Of a stretch of 64,000 nt of DNA, positions 37,891 to 49,176 are shown one piece after another; the first letter of the stretch is position 1, and each line of letters begins with the position of its first letter. The translations under genes were made by a program, and so were the position numbers. This stretch comes from Setaria digitata. Its lineage: Eukaryota > Nematoda > Chromadorea > Rhabditida > Setariidae. The stretch lies in assembly GCA_003640385.1 (NCBI GenBank), contig RCAB01000261.1:1-64000 (forward strand), given 5' to 3'. The notes below the pieces were generated by a model, which worked only from the letters and a program-made list of their open reading frames with translations, did not search any database and had not been told where the DNA came from.

Positions 37891-38033
37891 GATTTAGTAT
37901 AATCGATCATTCGTCTTTTGTTTGTTTCTAATAGATCGAATTTCCACTCCTGATAAAAGAGAGGTGGGGGTGATGCCAAGTGATCACAGTTGATTTTATC
38001 CGACAATTCTCGTCGTAACACGTGATACACGCC
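37887..38033 (-). CDS. Possible last exon of an unknown minus-strand gene
   Basis: A minus-strand frame of 48 codons ends in TGA at 37889-37887. It reads GVYHVLRRELSDKINCDH, later SPPPLFYQEWKFDLLETNK and RRMIDYTKS. Trp, Cys, Tyr and a Pro triplet are unusual for random AT-rich DNA. There is no ATG, so it would need an upstream exon. A weak acceptor (TTTGAG) coincides with its start. A second minus frame at about 38450-38530 (MTEIVEVILGGAKMWPEANG) may be related but could not be joined. Not recognised. Confidence 0.25.
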
Positions 38034-38309
38034 TCAAATGCTGCTGTTTGATTTCACGGAAAAGACACAAGAATGAAGCTTCATCAAAAAGAAAAAAAAA
38101 AAAAATTCTCTCTTTTTTTTTCTTTTTTTTTTCGCTTCATAAAATGATTAATAGTGATGGTAGTAGGAAGGAGAAATCACAGTTAGCGGTAATTAATAGA
38201 AAATGATAATGCATTAGTATCAAAACGGATGGAATATTTGAATTGCGTTAATTAAAATGTATTTCGTTTTCTAACATATACAATTATTTGCCGTTAGCAT
38301 TTGTAATAA

Positions 38310-38462
38310 TTAATAATAATATGTTTAATAATATCAATGCTAATAGTATTAACAATGATAATAATGATAATGACAACAATAATAATAATGATAATAATAA
38401 TAACGATAATAATAATAATGATAATAATAATAATGATAATAATAATGATGCTGATAAATAAT
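38310..38462. repeat. TAA/TGA-type microsatellite
   Basis: Repeated AATAATAATGATAATAATAA units. Open frames on both strands through it (poly-Ile, poly-Tyr) are low-complexity artefacts. Confidence 0.9.
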
Positions 38463-38548
38463 AGGGCCGTTAGCTTCAGGCCACATCTTAGCTCCACCCA
38501 AAATCACCTCAACAATTTCAGTCATCACCGAGATGAATACTCGAGAGA

Positions 38549-38551
<3 letters not shown>

Positions 38552-38616
<65 letters not shown>

Positions 38617-38617
38617 N
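38552..38617. repeat. Long poly-T run ending in N
   Basis: An uninterrupted run of more than 60 T ends at a single N (38617). Its length is probably unreliable. Confidence 0.9.
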
Positions 38618-40001
38618 ACTTAATTATTTTTCTTTTTTTTTTTTTGTCTTTTACTTTTCACTCTTTGCTTGCAATTTTTCACTTCATAAAAATTAAAAAA
38701 GTAATAATTGATGTATTGAGCCAAAAAATTTTTGAGCCCTTCATCGGTAATTTTTTTTTTTACACAATTAATTTAAGTTTTATTTTATTTCTAAATCTCA
38801 TAAAAAAATTTTTTTTTGTGTAAAATTTAGAAGTTTATTTACTATTAGATTTTAAAATTGCTTTAAATTTGATCGCAAAAAAATGATAGATTCTTTTATT
38901 CAGATGTAATCCCTAGTAGTGGCATTCAATGAAAACATCCAATTAAAAAGAAAAGAAATGAAAAATAAAAACTTTTCTTTTGAAATTAAAAATACATTTT
39001 TTTTTTTTTTGCATATATATATATACGTATCCGTGTTTTTCACTTTTTCTTTGTACGTAAACATTTGTTAATTAATTTCGATAAAAAAAAAAAAAAAAAA
39101 GGACGAGGAATTTTTAATTATTTCAGTTACTTGTTGCTATTTAAGCAGTAAAGGAAAAAGAAAAAGATTATTTCTGAAAAAGGAACTTATTCCGGTTTTG
39201 ATATTCTGATAATATCATTATCAAAATTAAATTCAAACTTGAAATATTGGAAAAAGAAAAGGGAAATGAATGAAAACAGAGAGAAAACGAAAGAATTGAA
39301 AGTAAAAATGATGAAATGATGTGGAAAACCATTCATTTCGTGCCATTATTAGCGAAACTAAAACACGAACAACATATCAAATCTTTTAGCATTTTCCAAT
39401 CAATTATTATCAATGATAATTAATTTCTCAATCAATTAACAATCTATGTATTTTTGTGTTATAAAATTATTCATCCAACAACAAAAAAAAAAAAAAAAAA
39501 AAAAATGCTGGGAAATAAAAAGCAAACAAATAAACAAAAAAAAAAAAAAAAGCAAACAAACAAAGAAAACAAAAAAAAAAATTGAAAGACTAATAAACTG
39601 TAATATGTATTGCATAGTTCTTTTTCTTTTTGTTTTCTAAAAAGTTTGATAATTTGAGCGGTTGTTTAAAAATATCAAATAAAATGAGAAATAATTCTAT
39701 TTAATGCATGCAATTAACTGCTTCTTATATATTATTATCAGTGCTTGGTTTTTTTTTTTTCTTTTTCTTTATCTTTTTGCAGCAGTGTTGCTGTTTTTAT
39801 CGTTTTTCATTATCAGGAAAAATTAAATTTGAAATTGAGAAATGAAAAGAAATTTTATTTTAAAATCGTTTACTAATTGTATGAATTAGAAATTTTATAG
39901 TACAAAAAATTGATTACCAATTGTTTCCTTTTCATTTTGATTAATATAATAAATGTTTATTTGTGAATGGCTTTAAAAATTTGATTAAAAAAAAAAAAAT
40001 T

Positions 40002-40010
40002 CATTTTAGG
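40002..40010 (+). promoter_or_regulatory. Putative trans-splice acceptor for the peptidase
   Basis: TCATTTTAG ends at 40009, 15 bases before the ATG at 40025, after an A-rich stretch. Nematode spliced-leader acceptors commonly sit this close to the start. Confidence 0.4.
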
Positions 40011-40024
40011 GTGTTAGTAGCAGT

Positions 40025-40255
40025 ATGAATGAAAGAAGAAATTCGGAAGCACCAATATTGAAACGTCACGCTAATCGCTCATTTATTATAATTCTAATAT
40101 TTTTTATTTTATTTTCAATTGCATTAAGCTGCATATTGGCTTATTTGCTTCTGAGGAAGTCAACGACAATATGCTTAACACCTGAATGTATTAAAACTGG
40201 TAAGTTATGAAATTTAAATTTTAATTCAGTTATTTAAATTATTGCTATTATTAAT

Positions 40256-40286
<31 letters not shown>

Positions 40287-43200
40287 GTTAAACAATAATG
40301 ATTATTATTGCTTTCATTTTTATTTTTTTTAAAATTATATCATTATTTTTTGATTTTAATTGCTATCATTTATTTCCAATTCTGTCGCAATAATTGTGAT
40401 CGATTTCATATTTTTCCTTCCTTTTTTTTTTTTTTTTTTTTTCTGGCTTTTCATATCTATTTTTAGAAATTATTTATACGTTTCACAATGCAAATAATTA
40501 CAAATGATTACTCTTAACATGCAATTATTATGATTCTTAGTACTGCAATAAATAGCTGTTTCCTATTAAGTTTATATATGTATAATTATTTTTTTTTAAA
40601 TTATTTTTAATTTGAATTTAATGGAACCTAAAATATAATAGCAATTGAAATGAACCTAATTAATTTTTTTACACATCTAATGCAGCATCGGTAATTTTGA
40701 ATTCGATGAATGCAAATATGGATCCGTGCGAAGATTTTTATCAGTATGCATGCGGGAATTGGATCAAGGAACATCCGATACCGGATGATGCCCCATCTGT
40801 ATCAAATTTTGAAAATTTAGGCCAAGATCTCGAACTTGCTTTGAAAGGTTGGCCATTTCATTTAATATTTGAAGGAGTAAAAAAAAAAAAAAGAAAGAAA
40901 ATAATCCGTGTTGTGAATTCTTCTTTTCGATTGTTTCCTTTTCCTTCTTCCATTTATATAATGTAGTTTGGCAAGTGATAATATGATAAGCGTGAATGAA
41001 AATGATGTTTAAAAAAAAAAATGACAAAATAAAGGGAAGTGATAAAAAATGATATGATATGTTTACAGTTTTTTTTAGAAGATGATAAGATGAAGAAGGT
41101 GATAATGTTTTAAGGACTACTGGAAGAAAAGAAAACTGAAGGGATGGATGGTGATGCTGTACGAAAAGCTCGAACATTTTATCAGCTATGCCTCAATGAA
41201 AGTAGATTCACTTCTGATTTAAATTATCGATTGATTTGATGAAATTATGATGGTACTGTCGAAATACATAGCAATAATTGTATTATATAACATTTAAGCT
41301 TCATTTCAAATTCAATTATTATATTGAAAGAAAATGAACATCGAAAAAAATTTCTTTAAAGAAAAAAAAAAAGATTTTATTTTTATTTGCTAGAATTAAT
41401 TTTTTGGTTCTTTTTTTCAGCCGCTATAATGAATAGCTGGAAGGAAACATTTACTGATGCAGTGAGACAGTTTGGTGGTTGGCCAAGTTTGGAGCAGGAT
41501 GATAAAAATGATAAGCAGAGAGTTCCAGTCGAACAAATGTATGGTGTTATGGTGGCCAAATTCAGGAGTGATTCTCTGTTCAAAGCAACTGTTCAACCTG
41601 ATGATAAGAATTCGAAGCAAAATGTCTTATTGGTGAGAAAAGAAACTGTGGCATCTTTTTTTTTTTCGTTTTAAAAAGGATTGCATAGTTAGTGATAAGA
41701 AATGATAAAGGGAGGAAAATAGCTGATGATATTCATTATAATTGTAATTTTTGTAATATATATGCTTTAGTAATAATCTTCACTTATTATTAGTTTATTT
41801 ATCATCCAAATTATTCAATTACTGCATATTAAAAGGAAATTTGAGGATTACGAAAGGTGGGCAAAAGAAGAAAATCATAACTTGAAAATTGATACTAAAT
41901 GAAAAACTAAATAATCATTTCGAAACATTAACAAAAAAAAAAAAGAAATGAAAAATGATAGCAAATAAAATTTGGATAAAGAGAGAAAAGCTTCGTCATA
42001 AATGCTAGAAATTTGAGATTAATTTTAATTTATAGATCGACCAGCCAGCATTGAATTTGTTCGCTCGAGATTTTTACATCTTACCGGAAACACAAGAAGA
42101 ACGATTGGCATATAAAACATTAATTAGAGATGTTTTATTATTATTGGAAGCACGAGTTGAAGCATACAATCGTGATTTTGATGAAATATTACAATTCGAA
42201 ACCGATCTTGCAAATGTTTGTCTCAGCTTAAAATTGCAAACAATCAAGATGTCACCAATACTTGACTGAATTTAAAATTGAAACTGATAAAGAAAAATGA
42301 GAAAAAAAAATAATTTAAGAACAAATAATTCAGTTGTTTGTAGAACTGATAGAATTTTAAATTTAAAAAACATAAAATTGTTAAAAAAAAAAAAAAAGAG
42401 CGGAGGATATTAATATAATCGAGGTTAAAGGTTGAAGATAAAACTATTTTAGATCACATTGTCGGATGATTTAAGACATGATATTGCTGAATTATACAGT
42501 AAAATGACAATTCAGCAAATGAGAAAAGAATTCCCAAATTTCGACTGGTTACTGTTCTTTAATACCATTTTCCGGTATGTTAAGTGCTTATTATAATGAT
42601 AGTAATTAATGAGTTAATTAAAACCCGATATTAAAAAGAAAATCGAAATTGTTTTGCATTTTGGAAATTCAAGACTAATATTATTGCAGAAATATCGAAA
42701 CAACAAATAGTAAAGTAATTATAGTTAATGATACCACCGAAATTGTTATTTATGGTTTAAAATTTATTAGAAAACTTAACGAAATGCTACCGAAGTACGA
42801 AAAAAGGTTTGAAAATTTTTTTAAGTAGTCATCTTTTTTTTTTTTTTTTTTTTTATATGGAAGTGTTTTAAGAAATTAAAAAGATACCTAAAATATTATC
42901 ATCAATCAGCTGAATAGTTCAGTGATTTTCTCAAGCACTTTAATTAATGAAATAAATCATCGAACAAAATTTTTTAATTCTATCGCTCCTAAAACTTCCA
43001 TTTTAATCAACAATCTTTCATTCATCAAATAAAATGAATTTAAAATTTGGACTAATATTGCATCAATAGTAGCAATAACTACAGTGATAATAACAGTTAG
43101 GACATTTTTTTTTTCTACATAGCTATTTTTTAGTGAAAATCTGAAATAATTTTTGATTTTTATGCTATCAAAGTAAAATTAGTTTTGAGCACATTTTCTG

Positions 43201-45193
43201 TATTCGAATTCAAATTTAATTTATTATTTTGTTCATTAGTGATCCGTAGTTTTGTAGCAATTTATTGCTAATTAGTCTAATGACCTTTTCAACTATTTCT
43301 TCAAGGATAATTACAAATTATTTGGCTTGGTGTTGGTTCTTCAAAACAATGCTACGTGATCTGCCAGATCCATTTGCATTAACGATGTTCAAATTTTATA
43401 AAAGTCTTAATTGCAAGTTTTTTTTTTTTCTGTTCAAATTTTTTTTTTTTTTTTATTAAATGAAAGAACTGAATAGTTGTATTTATGAGTGAAAAATTCC
43501 TCTTTTTTTTTCTCACTCTAGAAATTCTTCATCTTTTAACAGAAAAAGTTAAAAAGAAGAAGGAAGAAAGCAAGTTAAAAAAAATTTACTAATATTATCA
43601 AAATTGAAGTCTTTCTTAAAATTTTGATGCATNTTTCTCACTCTAGAAATTCTTGCTCATCTTTTAACAGAAAAAGTTAAAAAGAAGAAGGAAGAAAGCA
43701 AGTTAAAAAAAATTTACTAATATTATCAAAATTGAAGTCTTTCTTAAAATTTTGATGCATTTTGCAAAAAAAATTTTAAACATTTATAATATATATATAT
43801 TACAAGAAAAAAAAAATTTTTTTTAATATTTACATATATATATATTAAATATTAAAAAAATATCTATATATATGTATATATATACTTAATATAATATACA
43901 TTCAAAAAGTATATGAAAAAAAAAATTTACAAAAATCTTAAATAATAATAATTAGCGGTAACAATGGGCAATAAAAGATCAGCAATTTTGGCGAAGTCAC
44001 TAATCTTTTATAATAATAATTAACAGCAATTAGTAATAAAGTTTTCTAGCAGTTCAGATATGAATTATTAATTTAAAAAAAAAAAATTATCAAATTTGAA
44101 GTGAGCTAAATGTAAATGTGATTTTGCAGTGATGCAAGTGCCGAAAATGCGATGGCATAGTTGTGTGACAAGGATTAATAGTTTGATGCCAATGGCTGTT
44201 TCAAGTATTTATATAAAAAATCATTTTGATAATGAGGCAAAAAAGCAGGCAAGTAATTAGCCCTGTTATTACGGCTAAAATTTACTCTGATAAGTTTGCT
44301 TGAGAATAAGTTAAAATTATCTTAGCATGATGATAAGTGCTGTTGAAATGATATTCTCTAGTGAAATAGCTAATGGTTTGTTGACTTGGTGGTGAAAGTG
44401 AAAGTGTCATCGTACTGATTTATTATTGCAGTGATAAGTGTTGTAGAACTGATATATCGGATTGATAAGTAGTCGGACAATTGACATTTCAATAATGAAT
44501 AAGTGATAAGATTTTTCAGCACTGATAAACAGCAGCAGGTGCTGCGGATTACCGCGGATGATAAGTGCTAATCGGATTGATAAGAATTTGATGATTATTA
44601 TTATCATATTTATCACTATTTTATGATTTTCAGTAGCTCCTGTATCTTCGTCAAAGAGCAATTAATGATGCTAATCTTAAATAAATGAATTAAAATGACT
44701 TCGTTAATGCACAATTAATGCACCACTGAACTGATTGATAATGGATTTAGTTTTAGAATTTGGTCACTTAATTGTGAACTGTTGAATTTTGTGATAGATA
44801 GTTTAACAATCTCAATCATTTTTTTTTTTTTTTTTTAAATAAAAATGTAAAAAAAAAAAAAAATTAGTGATTAATTCAGGTAGAGGAAATGATCGAATTA
44901 ATAATGTCAGCATTTGTTGATATGTTGCAATCTGAAGATTGGCTAACAGAGCATGCAAAAGAATTTGCTAAAGAAAAGGTATTTCATTGCCATTCAAAAA
45001 CTAAGCAAGAAAAAAACTAAAAAGAAAAGTTTAGTTTAAAATAAATTTAAATGTTTATGATTCATATAAATAGAAGATTTAAAAATGTTGACAAAAAAAC
45101 AAAAACAAAATAAAATTGAAATTGTCTTCTTTACTGTATAGCAGCACCATAAGGTAATTTGTTGCAAAAAATTTTTTTACAATCGTTTTTTTC

Positions 45194-45226
<33 letters not shown>

Positions 45227-48200
45227 CTATTGATAATATTCTGAAAATTTTACTTCACTGCAAATTTCGTAGAATATATTTAGGTTGATGCTATGAACAA
45301 AAAGATTGGTTATCCTGATTATTTAGACGACTCAAAATTAGTCGATACTGAATATAAAGATTATATTGTCTATGATGGTGATTATTATAAAACAAAATTT
45401 CAATTTTATCAAATGCATCAAAAAGATGTATTGGAACGTATTACTGAAAAAGTTGATCGTGAAAGGTTTGTTTAGCATTTAATTTATTTCATTTTAGTTG
45501 ATTACGATGCTGTCCCATGCAAAAGTGGCATTTGTAATTTTGGTGAAATTTTTTAAAATATAAAATCTGTGTAATTTGTGGCAAACATTCAAATGATTGT
45601 GATATTTTGAAAAAAAAAAAATCATTTTTTAAAAGTGCTATTTTTAACTGTGCAAATATGTGTAACCTAAAAGACTACCTGAATGATGCATTATAAAACT
45701 TAAATTAACTTAAATAAGATTTGCTTTTAATTATTAAAGTTTAATTTTATTAAAAGAGATTAAGAAGTTTATGAATTTAAAATTATTGTTTTAAATTTTT
45801 TTTTTAATTTGAAGAATTTTTCAGATGGGTGGCGGGAGCAGCACTTGTAAATGCATTTTATAGCCCGAATACAAATGAGATAAGTGAGTGTAAAAATTTC
45901 ATTTATTGGTAATTCTAAGATAAATTAAATTAATTTTTTTAGATCAAAATGGAAAAATTTGCTAGTTTTCCATTAATTTTTCAAGTTTTGAAAAGTTTTA
46001 TCAGTCATTTTTTTCCATCAATTTTTACTACAAAATGATTATTTAGCACATAGATTAAAATCATTTCTTTAAAAGCATTGATATTTTTCGGTTTCCAAAA
46101 AAAAAATTTTATTTGATATCATATATTATTTGCCGCAAGCTGATACCGTTCCTGTTCGTCAAACTTTCTCATCTATGGCCAGGAATTCTGTAAGAAAAAA
46201 AAAAAACTCTTTTTAATGATTTATTCCTTTTTTTTTGATGAATTTTAGAGACTAAATTAAATTTCATTCAAAAAAATTCAGTTTTTCCGGCTGGCATTTT
46301 GCAACCGGTTTTCTACCATAAAAATTTTCCACGTTCAATGAATTTTGGTGGTATTGGTGTTGTGATCGGTCATGAAATAACTCATGGTTTTGATGACCGA
46401 GGTATTTTTATGTTAATAATTAGCCCATTTGATTATCATATTAGAAGCAGTTAATAGTTAAGCAAAATGAAAAGATTTGGAAATGAAATAACAGTAGCCG
46501 ATCAAATAGAAAATCTTTTCAGTTTCGGAATGATATGATAATAATATGTAAAATTCGAAATCTGATAAAGTATAGCATATTTAAATTTCAATACATGCAT
46601 TTAGATAAAGGAGGAAAACCTAAATTTTCCTTGAAATAATTTTTTGATTTAAATTTTGTTTCAGATGCAAATGAAAAATTTATAAATATAGCAGCATTTG
46701 TGATGAGAAATTTGCTTCCCAAAAACTGATATTTGAATTTAAAATTCTCATTTGTATTTTCATCAAAACTCATTCATTATTAAGGAAAATTTTTAGGCTT
46801 ATTAGCTAGCAGCTATTTTTAAAATTATTTCCAAAATTGTTATTAATTCTCACTTCTGTCCTTCTTTCTCATATAATTGTTCTGTCTAATTCATATATAA
46901 AAATAATTAAAGTCAATGTAATAATTGTAAGAAAAAAAATTTTTTTCCTTAAATTACAATTCAAAAACTTGTCAGTTTAATATTTATACTGATAAACTCC
47001 TCTTGATTGTTTTTCTTTTATTGCTAAACAAAATTAATTTTACATGCATCACTGTATGAGTTACTGTACGGTGAATTTACTTACTGTATGTGGAATTTTA
47101 GGACGACTCTATGACAAGTACGGTAATATTCGACAGTGGTGGGATAATGCGACAATTGAAAAATTTGAAAGTAAAGCAAAATGCATTGAAGACCAGTATT
47201 CTGCATTTGTGCTTGATCAGATCGGTATGAAAGTTAACGGTCGAAGCACAAAAGTTTGTGAATTTTTTTTTTTTTAATATTTTTATTTAATTTTTATTAA
47301 TAATGGCAGAGTTGAAAGCAAACGTTATTTAGAGCACACATTAATTAATATATTATATTAATATAATATATTATTAATATTATCTATCACTTCGCCTATT
47401 AATTTTATATTGGAAAAAAAATTTTATTTCTATTTCTACTCATAACTGTTTGTAGCATATTACCATCTATCAACATCTATATTACCTTTTGATAGAACAA
47501 AATAGGAATGCCATTTGTTGTGTAGCAATTAATTAATTAATTAATTAACTCAAAATATGTGCATCAAAGGTGTACATTTTGTTGTTAGAAAAATATTACA
47601 TTAAAAAATATTATTCTCAAGCATTAACACAGTGAAATTCTTTGAAATAGATCGAATCAAATTAACTTTTTGATGCAATAAATTGATTCAGTTCCTAAAT
47701 GAAACTGGAATCTGTACCGGTTTATTTCGAATTATTCTAGAGCTTATCCGGATGAATTTTTATTCTTATTTCAGGGTGAAAATATAGCCGATAATGGTGG
47801 CTTAAAGCAAGCTTATAGAGCTTACAAAAAGTATACACATAAGCATCCACAGCAACTTCCACTTTTGCCAGGTGTCAATTTGACGCATGATCAATTATTC
47901 TTCCTGAATTATGCACAGGTTAATATTTATCATAATCAGTTATCAAACTGAGAAAAGGCAATACCATCGTTGATTATGAATTGCCAATTAATCGAACAAT
48001 TAGGCTCTTATTTTCTATTAAATTATGATGAAGAACTAAAAGAAAAAACAAAAGCTACAAAACACTTTTACCATCTTTCTGATGAAAATGATTTCAAATT
48101 TATAAAAAAAAAAAAAAAAAAAAAAATGCAAGCTAATATAAATATTTGTGTTTGAAATCTTCCGGAAAGTTTATATTATGATGATGCATCTGATAATGAT

Positions 48201-49176
48201 AGTATCGAAAAATAAATAATAGTTTGTATCTTCATTTTATTTAAAATATTTCTGTCCTAAAATTGTCATTTCACTTTTTATCACTTATTTATCCATGCAT
48301 TTGTTAAACAGATAAGAAAAAAAAGAAGAGTGTTCAGTTAAATATTTCATGTAGCCATTTTAAAATAAGGATCTACAAATATTTATTTTGTAAAATTAGA
48401 AATAATGAAGTTATAGAATGATGTCAAATTTTGTTGAAAATTTAAAAGCTATCACTAATAACAGGTTTTTCAGAAGTTGGGAGGAAGATGATTAAAAAAA
48501 AACTAAAAGAATGAATAGAATGTAATTAATCGTTCAAGTAATTATCGTCATTGAAAATGTGAAATTTCTATACAGATTTAGTTGCCACCGTTCTGAAACG
48601 ACTTTGAATGTGCTAAATTCCAGATTTGGTGTGGTACCATGAATGACAAAGAAGCGGTGAGAAAATTACGAACATCTGAACATTCACCAGGACCAATCAG
48701 GTAACTGACTAATTAATGCTTCCTCAAAAGTTCATTTTGTCGTTTATGCTAGGAGACTTATGATAATATGAGTAAAATGGCCAATGAAAGATGTGATACG
48801 AGCCAATAAACTTTTTTCTTTTTTTTTTTTTTTCAACTCCTAAATTATATTTTTATCAAGGAATGTTAAGCAAGAAAACAAGTTTGTATTAAATAGCCCA
48901 GAAGGAGAAAAGGAAATTCCATTCAATTCCGATTATAATATGTCGATACGGGATATTACAAGAGCAAGATGAAAATAATTATGATTGTGATAAGAATCAG
49001 AAACTCAAATTAATAGAGTAATCATAGTATTAGAGGTCATATTAGCAAAATTAATGCTAATATTAATTAATTACAGAGTGAAAGGCCCGTTATCAAATTC
49101 AGAAGATTTCGCAAAAGCGTACAATTGCCCACCGGGAAGTCCAATGAATCCTCGACATAAGTGTAGAGTATGGTGA
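40025..49176 (+). CDS. Neprilysin-like M13 zinc endopeptidase
   Basis: A type II membrane ectoenzyme that in other animals degrades small extracellular peptides, including neuropeptides. Seventeen exons: 40025-40199, 40686-40847, 41115-41201, 41421-41632, 42036-42215, 42453-42574, 42690-42806, 43306-43412, 44130-44248, 44880-44978, 45284-45465, 45825-45883, 46282-46401, 47102-47253, 47775-47918, 48624-48700, 49077-49176. Phases agree and give 737 residues, near neprilysin's 750. A short cytosolic tail precedes one membrane helix (about 19-45). The ectodomain shows [19 protein letters not shown] (530-535), the zinc motif HEITH (571-575), the third ligand Glu in GENIADNGG (Glu633, Asp637) and C-terminal CRVW. 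All catalytic residues are present. Introns 8 and 9 appear to use GC donors. Intron 9 holds a GATA-site cluster, and an alternative last exon is possible. Confidence 0.95.
43509..43760. repeat. 125-bp direct duplication around a single N in intron 8
   Basis: 43509-43632 and 43634-43760 are nearly identical (TTTCTCACTCTAGAAATTCT...TTTTGATGCAT), differing by three extra bases in the second copy. A single N (43633) lies exactly between them. This probably marks two overlapping contig ends that were not merged. It is intronic, so the peptidase model is unaffected. Confidence 0.85.
44288..44584 (+). promoter_or_regulatory. Cluster of eight TGATAA (GATA-factor) sites
   Basis: TGATAA occurs at 44288, 44331, 44432, 44463, 44504, 44523, 44559 and 44578, all in the same orientation, and seven are TGATAAG. 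They lie in intron 9 of the peptidase gene. TGATAA is the core site of intestinal GATA factors such as ELT-2 in C. elegans. The density suggests an intronic enhancer, perhaps for gut expression. TGATAA is also generally common in this AT-rich sequence. Confidence 0.45.
48861..48972 (+). other. Possible alternative last exon of the peptidase
   Basis: A T-rich tract and ATCAAG acceptor (48860) open a segment that continues the phase left by exon 16 (AG|G gives Arg). It encodes [18 protein letters not shown] and a further 18 or so residues to TGA (48970-48972). Use of it would replace the standard last exon and remove the Cys and Trp of the terminal CRVW. Composition is coding-like. It has no good donor of its own, so it would be terminal. 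Confidence 0.35.

Larger units (their letters stand above)
31255..40009. other. Intergenic region between GPCR and peptidase
   Basis: 8.7 kb of AT-rich DNA without a confident gene. It contains possible orphan exons (34199-34276 on +, 37887-38033 on -), a + frame open over about 69 codons at 32528-32733, a CACGTG/ACGT cluster at about 36943-37070, ATT-type microsatellites at 37440-37890 and 38310-38460, and a poly-T run ending in an N at 38617. Confidence 0.5.

Noticed and set aside
37407..37902. Long open frames of poly-Tyr, poly-Ile or poly-Leu
   Set aside because: Pure products of the ATT microsatellite across an N gap; no start, splice or composition support.
38337..38823. Open frames with poly-Phe on +
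   Set aside because: Created by a long poly-T run and a TAA/TGA microsatellite; frame depends on an uncertain homopolymer length.
40764..41177. Minus-strand 137-codon frame
   Set aside because: Antisense to peptidase exons 2-3 and intron poly-A runs; composition dominated by Ser/Phe/Leu.
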